Source of the DNA: Cetobacterium sp. UBA6069 | GTDB lineage: Bacteria > Fusobacteriota > Fusobacteriia > Fusobacteriales > Fusobacteriaceae | NCBI GenBank assembly: GCA_002428805.1 | Contig: DIXX01000047.1 | Coordinates: 8,581-58,290, forward strand | Length of the DNA stretch: 49,710 nucleotides | Direction: 5' to 3' | Part shown: positions 16,060 through 25,129 of the stretch, one piece after another | Numbering within the stretch: the first letter of the stretch is position 1 | How the letters are laid out: the number at the start of each line of letters is the position of its first letter | Notes under the pieces: generated by a model | What the model was told of the DNA's origin: nothing | Seen by the model: the letters and a program-made list of their open reading frames with translations, nothing else | The model's database searches: none | Made by a program: the position numbers and the translations under genes

Positions 16060-16752
16060 ATGAGTTTTTTATCTAAACTTTTTAACAATAAGAATATCAA
16101 GGAACTCGAAAAAATTAATCTAACTTTAAATGAGCAGTTATTAAACCTACAAAAAGAGTTACAAGAAAAAGAGATTCTTATTAATAACTACTCTTCTTTG
16201 CAATCTAAGCCAAATACTGACTACTCTAAACAATGGCAACTTATGGAAAAAAATCTTAGAAATTTACAGGAAGAAAATAAAGTTTTAAAAGATCATCTTA
16301 TAAACCTAAATAAAATAATTCCTAAACAGCAATGGCAATACTCTTTTTTAGTTGATTTACATCATTTCTATTCTACCAATAAATTTATTGGTATAAGAGA
16401 AAAATTAGCTGAATCAGGTATTAAATATCTTCAAGAAATTACAGAAGATGTTTTTTCTACAACTTTAAAAGATGATCGTTATGTTCAAGAGGGACTTCAG
16501 AAATTTTTAGATTATAAACGCGGAATTATTGATTGGGATGTGAAAACTTTCTTATTGAAAGGTGATAAAGTAACAAAAATATATCAAAAATCTAGAAGGT
16601 TTTTAAATATATTAGCTGATAAAAACATTGAGTTCATGGTAGATTTAGAGGCATTCAATTTCTATTCTCTAAAAGAATATGGATTCTCTGATGAAGATAT
16701 AAATAGTTTTAAAGAAAAATACGAATCGTACAATACCGAAAGAAAAATATAA
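16060..16752 (+). CDS. Coiled-coil protein of unknown function
   Basis: 230 aa. Residues about 12-92 are rich in Leu/Glu/Lys heptads (KELEKINLTLNEQL, LQKELQEKE, LRNLQEENKVLKDHL) and predict a long coiled coil. The C-terminal 130 residues are probably a compact helical domain (QWQYSFLVDLHHFY onward) with no motif I recognise. GGGGGAG precedes the ATG. It is the first gene of a block followed 51 bp later by the HHH/sigma-4-like gene, in the same transcript. The coiled coil suggests oligomerisation or partner binding, perhaps with the two downstream products. No function can be assigned. Confidence 0.65.
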   Translation: MSFLSKLFNNKNIKELEKINLTLNEQLLNLQKELQEKEILINNYSSLQSKPNTDYSKQWQLMEKNLRNLQEENKVLKDHLINLNKIIPKQQWQYSFLVDLHHFYSTNKFIGIREKLAESGIKYLQEITEDVFSTTLKDDRYVQEGLQKFLDYKRGIIDWDVKTFLLKGDKVTKIYQKSRRFLNILADKNIEFMVDLEAFNFYSLKEYGFSDEDINSFKEKYESYNTERKI

Positions 16753-16803
16753 TAGCTTTTACCTAGTTCAATATTAGGCTAGAGTTTTGGGGAGGGAATT
16801 TTG

Positions 16804-18636
16804 ATGAGTACATACAAATTATGGTGCAACTACCTTAGAATTGATAGATTTATATATCCTGATGAAAAGAAATTAAAATTTTTGAATTTTTGCGAGGAGA
16901 ACAATGCTATCTATCTTTCTGAAATAGATGAGGAGTTATTATCGAAATACTCCAAAGTACCTGGTGTTGGTCCTGGAAGAATTGCAGACATCAAAAACGA
17001 TCTGTCTGAAATTATTGAAAGATTTTCAAAACAAAAAACCTACAAAAAAATTGTTGATTGTCATTTAGACAAGATTATATTCAATATAAAACATATTGAG
17101 GGAATAACTATTGGAGAATTTTTAAGTTATACTCAAGATGATATCGATTCACTAAATCTTTCAAATAATGATTTAGAAAGAATTTACGAGATTTGTACAA
17201 CAACCCTTCCTTTAGAAGAAACTTTAAAAAAAATAAAAGCTACTCTATCGTCTGAAGATATTCAACTTTTAGTTGATAGACTTGAAAATAACAAAACATT
17301 AGAAGAGATTGGTAGTTTAAGAAATATAAGTCGTGAAAGAACTAGACAAATCGAGATAAAACTAAAGCAAACTATTGCAAATGTATTTAAAAATACAAAT
17401 TTAAATATTGCTTTAAAAATAGAGGCTGATTTTAAAGATGAAATCTCTTTAAACGAAATGTTCCATCTTTTTGGAAAAGACTATCGTTTTTTAGTTAGTT
17501 TCTTAAAAAGAAATGAGATTTTCTCGAGACCTTTTTACATTGATTTCTTAGATCTTTTCCTTTTCGATAGAAGAGAAAGATTCTTCAAAATATTTTATTC
17601 GTTAGAGTTTACAAATATTTTAACCACTGAAAACGTTAAAACTATTAGAAGTAGTTTTAAAAGCTTTAAGTGGATTACACAAGATGAGATTGAAAAAATT
17701 ATAACAAAATTAGGCTATGAAAAACATGGTAAATACTATGTACAAAATAGTGGTTATAAAGATATTTTAGAACTTTATTTTGTTAAATTGGTTTCTCATC
17801 CTTTAAGAGTTGATGAAAATACGATTAAATTAATAATCGAAGATATTAACTCAAAACTAGATTATAATCTTTACGCAGAAGAGATAAAAAATATAACTGA
17901 AAATACTACTGTATATTTAGCTCGTAGATTAGAAGGTCTACTTTCTAGAATTGATGGAATTATAATGACTGATTCTAGAACTTATATCCATATAAATAAA
18001 ATAAAATATAATGTTGAAGAGTTTTTAAATTTAAAAGATACAATATTATCTTTTAATGAAAACTATATTGATAGTATTGCTGTTTATAAAAACTTAGAAA
18101 ATATCTTAAATAACATTGGGATATACTCTGATCATGTTTTTTACTCTCTATTTAAGCACCACTTTGCTGCAGAATTAAATCTGAGCACAAACGGTAACAG
18201 TAGAGTGTTAACAATTGGAGAGCAAGGATTCAACAGAGTAGAGGAGCTTGAGAAGTTTATTGAGGGTGAAGCTAAAATTCTTGAAAAGAGTTACATCCAA
18301 GAAAAACTTAATTACTCAAACGTTTCTTTAAATAATGCCATCGATAATTCAAATAAAATTATAAGTTTTGATAGATCTTTTATAGGGCTTATCAATTTTG
18401 TAAATATGAACAACTCAGAAATCGATCTATTTAAATCTATGGTAATTTGGAATGAGAATGATGGAAATATCTCTATCCCTGAATTAATCAGTAAAATTAA
18501 TTTAAATAAAGGTTTCAAAAACTTTATTAAGAAAAATGAAATTAACAAATATTTTATTGCATCTTTAGTTAGATACTATTTCCCTGAATTTAAAGGTGGA
18601 TGTAACCTATTAAGCAAAAAAAATATTATAAAATAA
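16804..18636 (+). CDS. Helix-hairpin-helix and sigma-region-4-like DNA-binding protein, unknown function
   Basis: 610 aa from the ATG at 16804; a TTG one codon earlier is possible, but GGGGAGGG is better spaced (7 bp) for the ATG. Domains seen: a helix-hairpin-helix (YSKVPGVGPGRIADI, about 50-64), a second HHH-like segment resembling the RNA polymerase alpha-subunit C-terminal domain (IEGITIGEFLSYTQDDIDSL, about 97-117), and a sigma-70 region-4-like helix-turn-helix (about 148-195) with LEEIGSLRNISRERTRQIE, the core of which matches the sigma recognition helix. The remaining 400 residues are mostly helical and unrecognised. It could bind promoter or structured DNA, or RNA polymerase. It is too large and divergent to call a sigma factor. 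Confidence 0.6.
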   Translation: MSTYKLWCNYLRIDRFIYPDEKKLKFLNFCEENNAIYLSEIDEELLSKYSKVPGVGPGRIADIKNDLSEIIERFSKQKTYKKIVDCHLDKIIFNIKHIEGITIGEFLSYTQDDIDSLNLSNNDLERIYEICTTTLPLEETLKKIKATLSSEDIQLLVDRLENNKTLEEIGSLRNISRERTRQIEIKLKQTIANVFKNTNLNIALKIEADFKDEISLNEMFHLFGKDYRFLVSFLKRNEIFSRPFYIDFLDLFLFDRRERFFKIFYSLEFTNILTTENVKTIRSSFKSFKWITQDEIEKIITKLGYEKHGKYYVQNSGYKDILELYFVKLVSHPLRVDENTIKLIIEDINSKLDYNLYAEEIKNITENTTVYLARRLEGLLSRIDGIIMTDSRTYIHINKIKYNVEEFLNLKDTILSFNENYIDSIAVYKNLENILNNIGIYSDHVFYSLFKHHFAAELNLSTNGNSRVLTIGEQGFNRVEELEKFIEGEAKILEKSYIQEKLNYSNVSLNNAIDNSNKIISFDRSFIGLINFVNMNNSEIDLFKSMVIWNENDGNISIPELISKINLNKGFKNFIKKNEINKYFIASLVRYYFPEFKGGCNLLSKKNIIK

Positions 18637-18639
18637 TTA

Positions 18640-18667
18640 GAGCCTGGTTAAATCCAGGTTCTTTTTT
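18640..18667 (+). terminator. Intrinsic terminator after the HHH/sigma-4-like gene
   Basis: An 8-bp stem (GAGCCTGG with CCAGGTTC, one G-T pair) has a 6-nt loop and is followed by six T. It separates the first two genes of the block from the helicase gene. Confidence 0.8.
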
Positions 18668-18687
18668 ATCAATTATAGCTAAATAAC

Positions 18688-18716
18688 TTGAAAATTCAAC
18701 TAAAATAATATAATAT
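18688..18716 (+). promoter_or_regulatory. Probable promoter of the helicase-hydrogenase transcript
   Basis: TTGAAA (18688-18693) is followed by TATAAT at 15 bp (18709-18714) or TAATAT at 17 bp (18711-18716). It lies 30 bp upstream of the helicase start, beyond the terminator. No other promoter is evident before the hydrogenase gene. Confidence 0.5.
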
Positions 18717-18746
18717 TTAATTAAGTCTAATTTTGGGAGTATACCT

Positions 18747-21608
18747 ATGAAGTTTTTAATTACAGATTATTTTTTTAAAAGTATCCCCTCAGAAAAAAGT
18801 GAAAAAATTCTTAATAGATTATACTTTTTTTATAATTTAATAAAAAGTAATAATAGCTTATCTGGAAATCTTCCTAATGGCTTTTGGATAAAAAAAATAA
18901 ACGGCGCCAACTCTCTTTATGAATTTAGAGTTGATAGTGGAGATAGAATTTTCTTCCTTTTCAATACTATTTCTAGAGAGGATTCAGACGGAGTAATTAT
19001 ATTTTTAATATATTCTTCTCATGATATGGCTATAAAAAAAGCTAAAAGAAAAGAAGTCTTCGAAAGCAATCTAAAAGATTTTATTATTTTTGATAAAGAG
19101 GATAATATTGAAAGCGTTGATGAAACTTTCTTTAACTACAACAATCTAATTACATATGAAATTGTCGATGATTTAGATTTCATTAGCAATTTTTACGATA
19201 AAAAATATAAATACTACTATTTAAACGATGAACAGTACTCGTGCTTAATTGATGCTCCACCACACTTCATTGCTGGAAGTGCTGGAAGTGGTAAAAGTAC
19301 AATAACTCTTAGAAAACTTTTAAACTTAGAGGAAAACTCTGATTTTTATGGTTTCTCTAATATTTTATATCTTACATCTAATGTATACTTAAAAGATAGC
19401 TCATTTCAACAATATAGCGAGTTTCGAAAAGATGGAAAAGAGATAGCTGATTTCTTTACCTTAAAAGAATTTTTAAGTAATTCTCTTTCAGTACCTCTTA
19501 AAAGTATTGTTGAGTTTAATCACTTCAAAGAGTTTTTTAGATTCTCTTATCCAAATAGAAAAAAATTCAACCTCTCTGTTGAAGAGATCTATTCTGAGAT
19601 AAATGGTCTTATTAAAGGCTTAATGATTAAAGAAAATGCGGATAACTGGAATAGAGATCTTTCTAAAAATGTAATCCCTTTATGTGATTACCTAAACTTA
19701 AGTTCTAAATATTCAACTCTTGATAACGTTACACGTACGTCAATTTATGAGGTTTGTGAAAAATATAATTCTTGGCTTAAAAATAATAACCTATATGATT
19801 TAAACGATCTTTCAATAGCTCTTATCCAAAAGAAACTCTCTTTTGACTATCTTATTATTGATGAGGTTCAAGATTTAACTGAAGTCCAAATTTTCGCATT
19901 GACATCACTTGTTAAAAGCAAAGAAAACTTATTCTTAGCTGGTGATATTCATCAGATGATAAATGCTACATTTTTTAACTTTGAAAGAATGAGAAATCTT
20001 TTCTATACAAAATATAATCAAAGAGTAAATCTTAAAATCTTATCAAAGAACTATAGAAGCTGTAAAAAAATTGTGGATTTAGCTAATTATTTTGCAGATT
20101 TAAGAAGTTCGTATATTGGAAATCTAGGAAATGACGACTATAAAGAGATTGCTATCCAAAAAGAAGGAGAAGTTAATCTGACATCTATAAATCTTCCTCT
20201 TTTAGAAAAAGCTCAGCAGAGTCCTAATTCAGCGATTGTTGTCCCTGATGATTTTGTAAAATCAGAACTTCTTGATCAACTTAATAATAAACATAGAGTT
20301 TTTACCATTGCAGAAATTAAAGGTCTTGAATACAGTAACATAATTTGTTATAACCTATCTTCTAACTACGAAGAGCAATGGAATAAAATTTTTAAAAAAG
20401 AAACAAAGCACGATCAACGTTATAGAAAATACTTTAATATATTTTATGTTGGTATTACAAGAGCTCAGGAAAACCTGATTATTATGGAAAGTAACATCGC
20501 CAACAATAACGTTTTAAAAGAGCTAAAAAATTTCTTAACACAAAATGATAATATTATAATAAACAAAAGCAATGAAAACTTAGAGCTCGAAAAAGAGGAT
20601 TGGCTAAAAGAAGGGATTAAACTTTACAAGTTAGAACAAGTTGAAGAGGCTCAATACGCTTTCGAAAAAGCTGGTGAACCAACATGGATTTTAGAAAAAG
20701 AACTACAACAAGATATAACTAACCTTGATTTTAAAAATGCTCTTTTAAAAATTTCATTGAAAATACTAAAGAGTAAAGAGGTTTATTATAGAAAACTTAT
20801 AATTGATACTGCGATAAAACATAAATTATACTTTATAGCTACTGAATGTAATCACACTTTTGGAATAGCCTATAAAGATAAAGAGATTAAAGAGGGAATC
20901 AAAGAAGGAATCTCTGAAAATGCCTTCACTCAAAAAGAGCTACAAAAGATTATTCAATTTTATAAAGAAAGAAAAGATTCAAAATTTGTAGGAGACCTTC
21001 TTTTAAAAATGAAGCGATTCAATGAAGCTCTGGTATTTTATCAAAATCTAAACGATCCTATAGGTGTCAGATTAGCTCGTTCTGGTATTTTAGAACATAA
21101 TTTCAAGGATGTTTCTAACTTTAAAGAAAAAGTAGCCGAACTTGATGAAATAATAAAAAATAAAAATATAAATACATTTGATAAAAAAGATAAGCTTACA
21201 CCACTACACAGAGCTCTTCTAATAAAAAAAGACCCTGTTCTTTTTGAAATGATTCTATATCTTGGTGGAAACTTAAATACATATGTAAAAGGCAAAGAGT
21301 TTGTACCTTTCTATACAATCTCTAGAATAAAAGAACCAAAAGATTTAATAAAAAGCTTTCTTAACATATATATAAAACATAAATTTAACTTTAACAATAA
21401 ACAAAACTTTAATTTGTACGTAGAAAACATTGAGTATTTTAAATATCTTATAAACAAAGGAGCTTTGAGCTCTGAATTTGCTGAAGAGATCTTAGATGAA
21501 TATCTCGAATTTATAAAAGATATTCAGCACGCTGACCTAGAAAAAAGAAAATTAACTTTATGTAAGAATATAATTAAAAACTACAAAAGAAAAAAGGAGC
21601 GTTTATGA
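18747..21608 (+). CDS. UvrD/Rep-type helicase with RelE-like N-terminal and ankyrin-like C-terminal regions
   Basis: 953 aa. Residues about 1-100 resemble the RelE/ParE fold (GFWIKKINGANSLYEFRV, DRIFFLF, IIFLIYSSHDMAIKKA). The SF1A helicase core follows: Walker A GSAGSGKST (177-185), Walker B with DEVQD (372-376), LAGDIHQ (397-403), NYRS (435-438), the KGLEY motif (about 525-529) and YVGITRAQ (567-574). From about 620 there are TPR-like helical repeats, then an ankyrin-like unit LTPLHRALL (817-825). GGGAG precedes the ATG. The stop overlaps the hydrogenase start by 4 bp. The core is short for UvrD, so it is not the housekeeping enzyme. It may act in nucleic-acid quality control or defence, with the RelE-like part as docking or toxin domain; this is inference. 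Confidence 0.75.
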   Translation: MKFLITDYFFKSIPSEKSEKILNRLYFFYNLIKSNNSLSGNLPNGFWIKKINGANSLYEFRVDSGDRIFFLFNTISREDSDGVIIFLIYSSHDMAIKKAKRKEVFESNLKDFIIFDKEDNIESVDETFFNYNNLITYEIVDDLDFISNFYDKKYKYYYLNDEQYSCLIDAPPHFIAGSAGSGKSTITLRKLLNLEENSDFYGFSNILYLTSNVYLKDSSFQQYSEFRKDGKEIADFFTLKEFLSNSLSVPLKSIVEFNHFKEFFRFSYPNRKKFNLSVEEIYSEINGLIKGLMIKENADNWNRDLSKNVIPLCDYLNLSSKYSTLDNVTRTSIYEVCEKYNSWLKNNNLYDLNDLSIALIQKKLSFDYLIIDEVQDLTEVQIFALTSLVKSKENLFLAGDIHQMINATFFNFERMRNLFYTKYNQRVNLKILSKNYRSCKKIVDLANYFADLRSSYIGNLGNDDYKEIAIQKEGEVNLTSINLPLLEKAQQSPNSAIVVPDDFVKSELLDQLNNKHRVFTIAEIKGLEYSNIICYNLSSNYEEQWNKIFKKETKHDQRYRKYFNIFYVGITRAQENLIIMESNIANNNVLKELKNFLTQNDNIIINKSNENLELEKEDWLKEGIKLYKLEQVEEAQYAFEKAGEPTWILEKELQQDITNLDFKNALLKISLKILKSKEVYYRKLIIDTAIKHKLYFIATECNHTFGIAYKDKEIKEGIKEGISENAFTQKELQKIIQFYKERKDSKFVGDLLLKMKRFNEALVFYQNLNDPIGVRLARSGILEHNFKDVSNFKEKVAELDEIIKNKNINTFDKKDKLTPLHRALLIKKDPVLFEMILYLGGNLNTYVKGKEFVPFYTISRIKEPKDLIKSFLNIYIKHKFNFNNKQNFNLYVENIEYFKYLINKGALSSEFAEEILDEYLEFIKDIQHADLEKRKLTLCKNIIKNYKRKKERL

Positions 21609-23536
21609 ACAAGAAACAAAATTTACTTAGAACATCTTTAGGTTCTGTTTTTATTGAAAGTGACCTTATGGGAGGACTTGTTGGAGAAAATAGGCTTATC
21701 ACTATTTCGGGAAAAATAAACAACCCCGGAATATATGAAATTCCTGAAAATGCAACATTAAAAGATATCCTAGATATCGCTGGTGGAATGAAAAATGGAA
21801 AAGATTTCAAAGCTGCTCAATTCGGATTACCGTTTGGTGGTTTTGCTACAAAAGAGTCTTTAAATGATATTGTTGATTTTAACCACTTCTTTGATTCTAA
21901 CCATCCTAAAGCTTTAATTATTTTATCAGCTGAAAGCTGTATTGTTCAATTTGCTAAATACTACATTGAGTTTATTCTTGGAAAACTTTCTAAAGGAGAG
22001 TATAGAGAGTATCTAATCGCCAAATTTGAAATTGAAAGATCTTGGAGAGTTCTAGATAGAATCTCTAAAGGAAAAGGAAATATGAGAGATCTTTATCTTT
22101 TAAGACAACTTTCTCAAAATATAAAAGAGAGTACTGGACAAAAACATAATTTTATTGATGAGGCTATCGAAGCTTTCTATCACGAGTTTGAAGAGCATAT
22201 CGAAGAACACAGATGTTATACTGGTGAGTGTCCTCAACTAGTTAAATTCAGAATAACAAGCAAGTGTATTGGATGTACAGCTTGTGCTAGAGTTTGTCCT
22301 GTTCATTGTATTGAAGGTAAAATTAAAGAGAAACACCGTATTGATATTGAGAGATGTACTCACTGCGGTCAATGTGTCGCTGCTTGCCCTGTGAACGCAA
22401 TCAACGAAGGAGATAACAGTTTAAAATTCCTGAGAGATTTAGCGACTCCTGGTAAAGTTGTTATTACTCAAATGGCTCCGGCGGTTAGAGTTGCTCTTGG
22501 TGAGGCTTTTGGATTTGAAGCTGGTACGAATATCGAAAAGAAAATCAACGGTGCTCTTAGAATGCTTGGGGTTGACTATGTTTTCGATACAGCTTGGGCT
22601 GCAGATTTAACTATTATGGAGGAAGCAACTGAGTTCCAACATAGATTAGAAGCCTTTTTCAAAGGTGATGACAACGTTAGATTACCTATCTTGACTTCTT
22701 GTTGTCCAGCTTGGGTTAAGTTCATCGAACAAAGTTATCCTGATATGTTAGATGTTCCATCAACAGTTAAATCTCCTATGCAAATCTTCTCTACAATAGC
22801 TAAAGATATCTGGGCTAAAGAGAAGGGATATAAAAGGGATCAAATTACTGCTGTTGCAATTATGCCTTGTTTAGCTAAAAAATACGAGGCTTCTAGAGAG
22901 GAGTTTTCAAGAGGAGATAACTATGATACTGATTATGTTATCACAACAAGAGAGCTTATTAAAATTTTAAAAGAAACTGAAATAGATTTAAACAACGTTG
23001 AAGAAGAAGATTTTGATAATCCTTTAGGTGAATACTCTGGTGCTGGTATTATCTTTGGTAGAACAGGTGGAGTAATCGAAGCTGCTACTAGATCTACTAT
23101 AGAGATGATCACTGGTGAAAGAATTGAAGATATCGAGTTTGAAGCTTTAAGAGGTTGGGATGGATTTAGAAGTTGTGATCTTACTATTGGGCATATCGAA
23201 CTTAGAATCGGAATCGCTCACGGGCTTGAAGAAGCTAAGAAAATGCTTGATAAAATAAGAAGTGGAGAAGAATTCTATCACGCTATTGAAATTATGGCTT
23301 GTAAAGGTGGATGTATCGGTGGTGGTGGCCAGCCAAAAGCCATCAAAAAACAGGAAACTCTTGAGAAAAGAGCACAGGGATTAAACAACATAGATAAAAT
23401 TTCTGAAGTGAGAAGATCTCATGAAAATCCTCAAGTTTTAGCTATATATGATAAATATTTAGATTATCCTTTGAGTAGAAAAGCTCACGAACTTTTACAC
23501 ACTAAATATTTCCCTAAAATTAAAGCACATAGATAA
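21605..23536 (+). CDS. hydA: [FeFe]-hydrogenase catalytic subunit with degenerate NuoF-like N-terminus
   Basis: 643 aa. An SLBB-like domain (about 30-62, ISGKINNPGIYEIP) and a helical part resembling the C-terminus of NuoF come first, but the NuoF CGKCxPC cluster ligands are replaced (the segment after IEFILGKL has no Cys). Two [4Fe-4S] ferredoxin motifs follow (Cys 221/224/227/231 and 251/254/257/261). The H-cluster motifs are complete: TSCCPAW (364-370), MPCLAKKYE (420-428) and MACKGGCIGGGGQP (565-578 region). The C-terminus matches the iron-hydrogenase small-subunit domain (VLAIYDKYL...HELLHTKY). It interconverts protons and H2, likely with ferredoxin as partner. AAGGAGCG for this gene lies inside the helicase 3' end. 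hydEGF at 31-34.6 kb would mature it. Confidence 0.92.
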   Translation: MNKKQNLLRTSLGSVFIESDLMGGLVGENRLITISGKINNPGIYEIPENATLKDILDIAGGMKNGKDFKAAQFGLPFGGFATKESLNDIVDFNHFFDSNHPKALIILSAESCIVQFAKYYIEFILGKLSKGEYREYLIAKFEIERSWRVLDRISKGKGNMRDLYLLRQLSQNIKESTGQKHNFIDEAIEAFYHEFEEHIEEHRCYTGECPQLVKFRITSKCIGCTACARVCPVHCIEGKIKEKHRIDIERCTHCGQCVAACPVNAINEGDNSLKFLRDLATPGKVVITQMAPAVRVALGEAFGFEAGTNIEKKINGALRMLGVDYVFDTAWAADLTIMEEATEFQHRLEAFFKGDDNVRLPILTSCCPAWVKFIEQSYPDMLDVPSTVKSPMQIFSTIAKDIWAKEKGYKRDQITAVAIMPCLAKKYEASREEFSRGDNYDTDYVITTRELIKILKETEIDLNNVEEEDFDNPLGEYSGAGIIFGRTGGVIEAATRSTIEMITGERIEDIEFEALRGWDGFRSCDLTIGHIELRIGIAHGLEEAKKMLDKIRSGEEFYHAIEIMACKGGCIGGGGQPKAIKKQETLEKRAQGLNNIDKISEVRRSHENPQVLAIYDKYLDYPLSRKAHELLHTKYFPKIKAHR

Positions 23537-23547
23537 CTTTTAGTAAA

Positions 23548-23580
23548 ATAGAAGCCTTTTATAGGCTTCTATATTTTTAT
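23548..23580 (+). terminator. Intrinsic terminator after the hydrogenase gene
   Basis: A 10-bp perfect stem (ATAGAAGCCT at 23548-23557 with 23563-23572), a 5-nt loop and a T-rich tail. Confidence 0.85.
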
Positions 23581-23610
23581 TTTATTTTTTCTATCACTAT
23601 GGAGGTTTCT

Positions 23611-25056
23611 ATGAAATACAATAAAATAGCAGTAACTCTTATCGCATTAAGTTTAATTAATACTAACTTTATATATTCTGAAGAGAATATATCTAAAATA
23701 GATATAAATATCTCTTTAAAAAAATCTATTGTAGAAAATATTATTAATTCTCAACTTCCAAATACAATTGAAGACAGCGGATCTGGAAGTGAAATTTTCA
23801 ATGGTAAAAAAAACGGACTTCTTGAAACAGGCCTAAATCTTTTAGGAAGCCTTGATAAAAAATTTGCTCAATCTTCAGAAACATTTATTTGGGCTTATAA
23901 AATAAATAGATCTCCTATCACATTTAACGCTAAAGGACAAGAAGTTGGAGCTGTTACAGATATTGATGGTCTATTTAAAGCTAGCTGGAACAGAGAGAAG
24001 CAAGGAACTGAAATAAAATTAAATGGAACTGCTGGAATTAGAAGTATTATAAGTATATCCCCAGATTGGAATTTAGTTGCTAATAGCTCTCCTTTTTTAA
24101 ATATCTCAAATAACAATATTCCACTTGATTTAAATCTTTATGGTTTAAAGTTTAAAACAGATATAAATATTGGAGATAGCTTAGAGAAAAGTATTTCATC
24201 TAAACTGAAAAAAGCAACTAAAGAGATTGATTCTAAAATAGAATCTTTTAATCTTAGGGAACTTATAGAAAAATATTGGAGTAATCTAAAAGAGCCTATT
24301 CTAGTCAATAAAGACTATAATCTTTGGTTGACAATAGATCCCAAAGCAGCTCGGTACTCTGATTTAACAAGTTTTAATGATGATCTAGGAATCAAAGTCG
24401 GTGCGGATGCTAATCTTCATCTCTACTTAGGAGATAAGCCTTCTAACCTAAACTTAAACTCTCTTCCTAGTATGAACTTTGGTTTTGTCGATGATTCTTT
24501 TAACATCAACCTACCAATCTCTACAACTTATAAAAATTTAAATGAAATAATAAATAAAAATATTGTACAAAAAGAGTTTGATCTTTATTCTGGAATTAAA
24601 TATAGTGTAAAAAATGTAGCTTTAAGTTCAGAAAATTCTAATTTAAATTTCGAAGCTAATTTTAATTTATCTATATTCGGATTTTTAAAGCCTAATGGAT
24701 CTATAAAAGGAAGTTTAAAGCCTAAATTTGATAAAGAAACAGGGGTGTTTTTTGGAGAAAACTTTGATTACTCTCTAGAGAGTAATAGCTTTATTTTAAA
24801 TGTTTTAAACAAAATTATGAAAAATACTATAAAAAATAAAATTATGAAAAACTATCTAGCTTTTAATTCTAATAAAGAGATTGATTTAGCTAAAACTTTT
24901 ATTCAATCTAAAGTTGATAATATCGAATTAGATAAAAATATATATCTAAAATCTCAGATACACACATTTAAGCTAAGTGATTTTACTTTAGACAATAATT
25001 TTATTTCACTCGTAGTAAATACAACTGGGCAATCTACAATTATAATAGAAAAATAA
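23611..25056 (+). CDS. DUF4403-family secreted protein
   Basis: 481 aa from the ATG at 23611. An in-frame ATG at 23599 is rejected because the GGAGG ribosome-binding site lies inside its first codons. A signal peptide covers residues 1 to about 23 (MKYNKIAVTLIALSLINTNF). The pattern fits DUF4403, a family of secreted or envelope proteins in Gram-negative bacteria: an N-terminal KSIVENIINSQLP segment, WAYKINRSPI, IPLDLNLYG, and LKEPILVNKDYNLWLTIDP with GADANLHLYLGDKP. The fold is thought to be a lipid-binding tubular type, but the function is unknown. It stands alone between two terminators. Confidence 0.72.
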   Translation: MKYNKIAVTLIALSLINTNFIYSEENISKIDINISLKKSIVENIINSQLPNTIEDSGSGSEIFNGKKNGLLETGLNLLGSLDKKFAQSSETFIWAYKINRSPITFNAKGQEVGAVTDIDGLFKASWNREKQGTEIKLNGTAGIRSIISISPDWNLVANSSPFLNISNNNIPLDLNLYGLKFKTDINIGDSLEKSISSKLKKATKEIDSKIESFNLRELIEKYWSNLKEPILVNKDYNLWLTIDPKAARYSDLTSFNDDLGIKVGADANLHLYLGDKPSNLNLNSLPSMNFGFVDDSFNINLPISTTYKNLNEIINKNIVQKEFDLYSGIKYSVKNVALSSENSNLNFEANFNLSIFGFLKPNGSIKGSLKPKFDKETGVFFGENFDYSLESNSFILNVLNKIMKNTIKNKIMKNYLAFNSNKEIDLAKTFIQSKVDNIELDKNIYLKSQIHTFKLSDFTLDNNFISLVVNTTGQSTIIIEK

Positions 25057-25086
25057 AATCGAGGGCTAAAAGCCCTCGATTTTATT
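25052..25086. terminator. Strong bidirectional intrinsic terminator
   Basis: A 16-bp perfect stem (25052-25067 with 25071-25086, core CGAGGGCT) with a 3-nt loop lies between the convergent DUF4403 gene and the fchA end of the hut operon. Confidence 0.88.
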
Positions 25087-25129
25087 CATTTTTACCAATT
25101 CTAAAAACTAATATCACTTTTTTACAAAC

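Noticed and set aside
16753..16803. Short CCTA/TAGG dyad between the coiled-coil and HHH genes as a terminator
   Set aside because: Only a 4-bp stem with no T run; it does not look able to terminate.
23895..24116. Minus-strand frame within the DUF4403 gene
   Set aside because: Shadow of a real gene on the other strand; no ribosome-binding site or recognisable motif.
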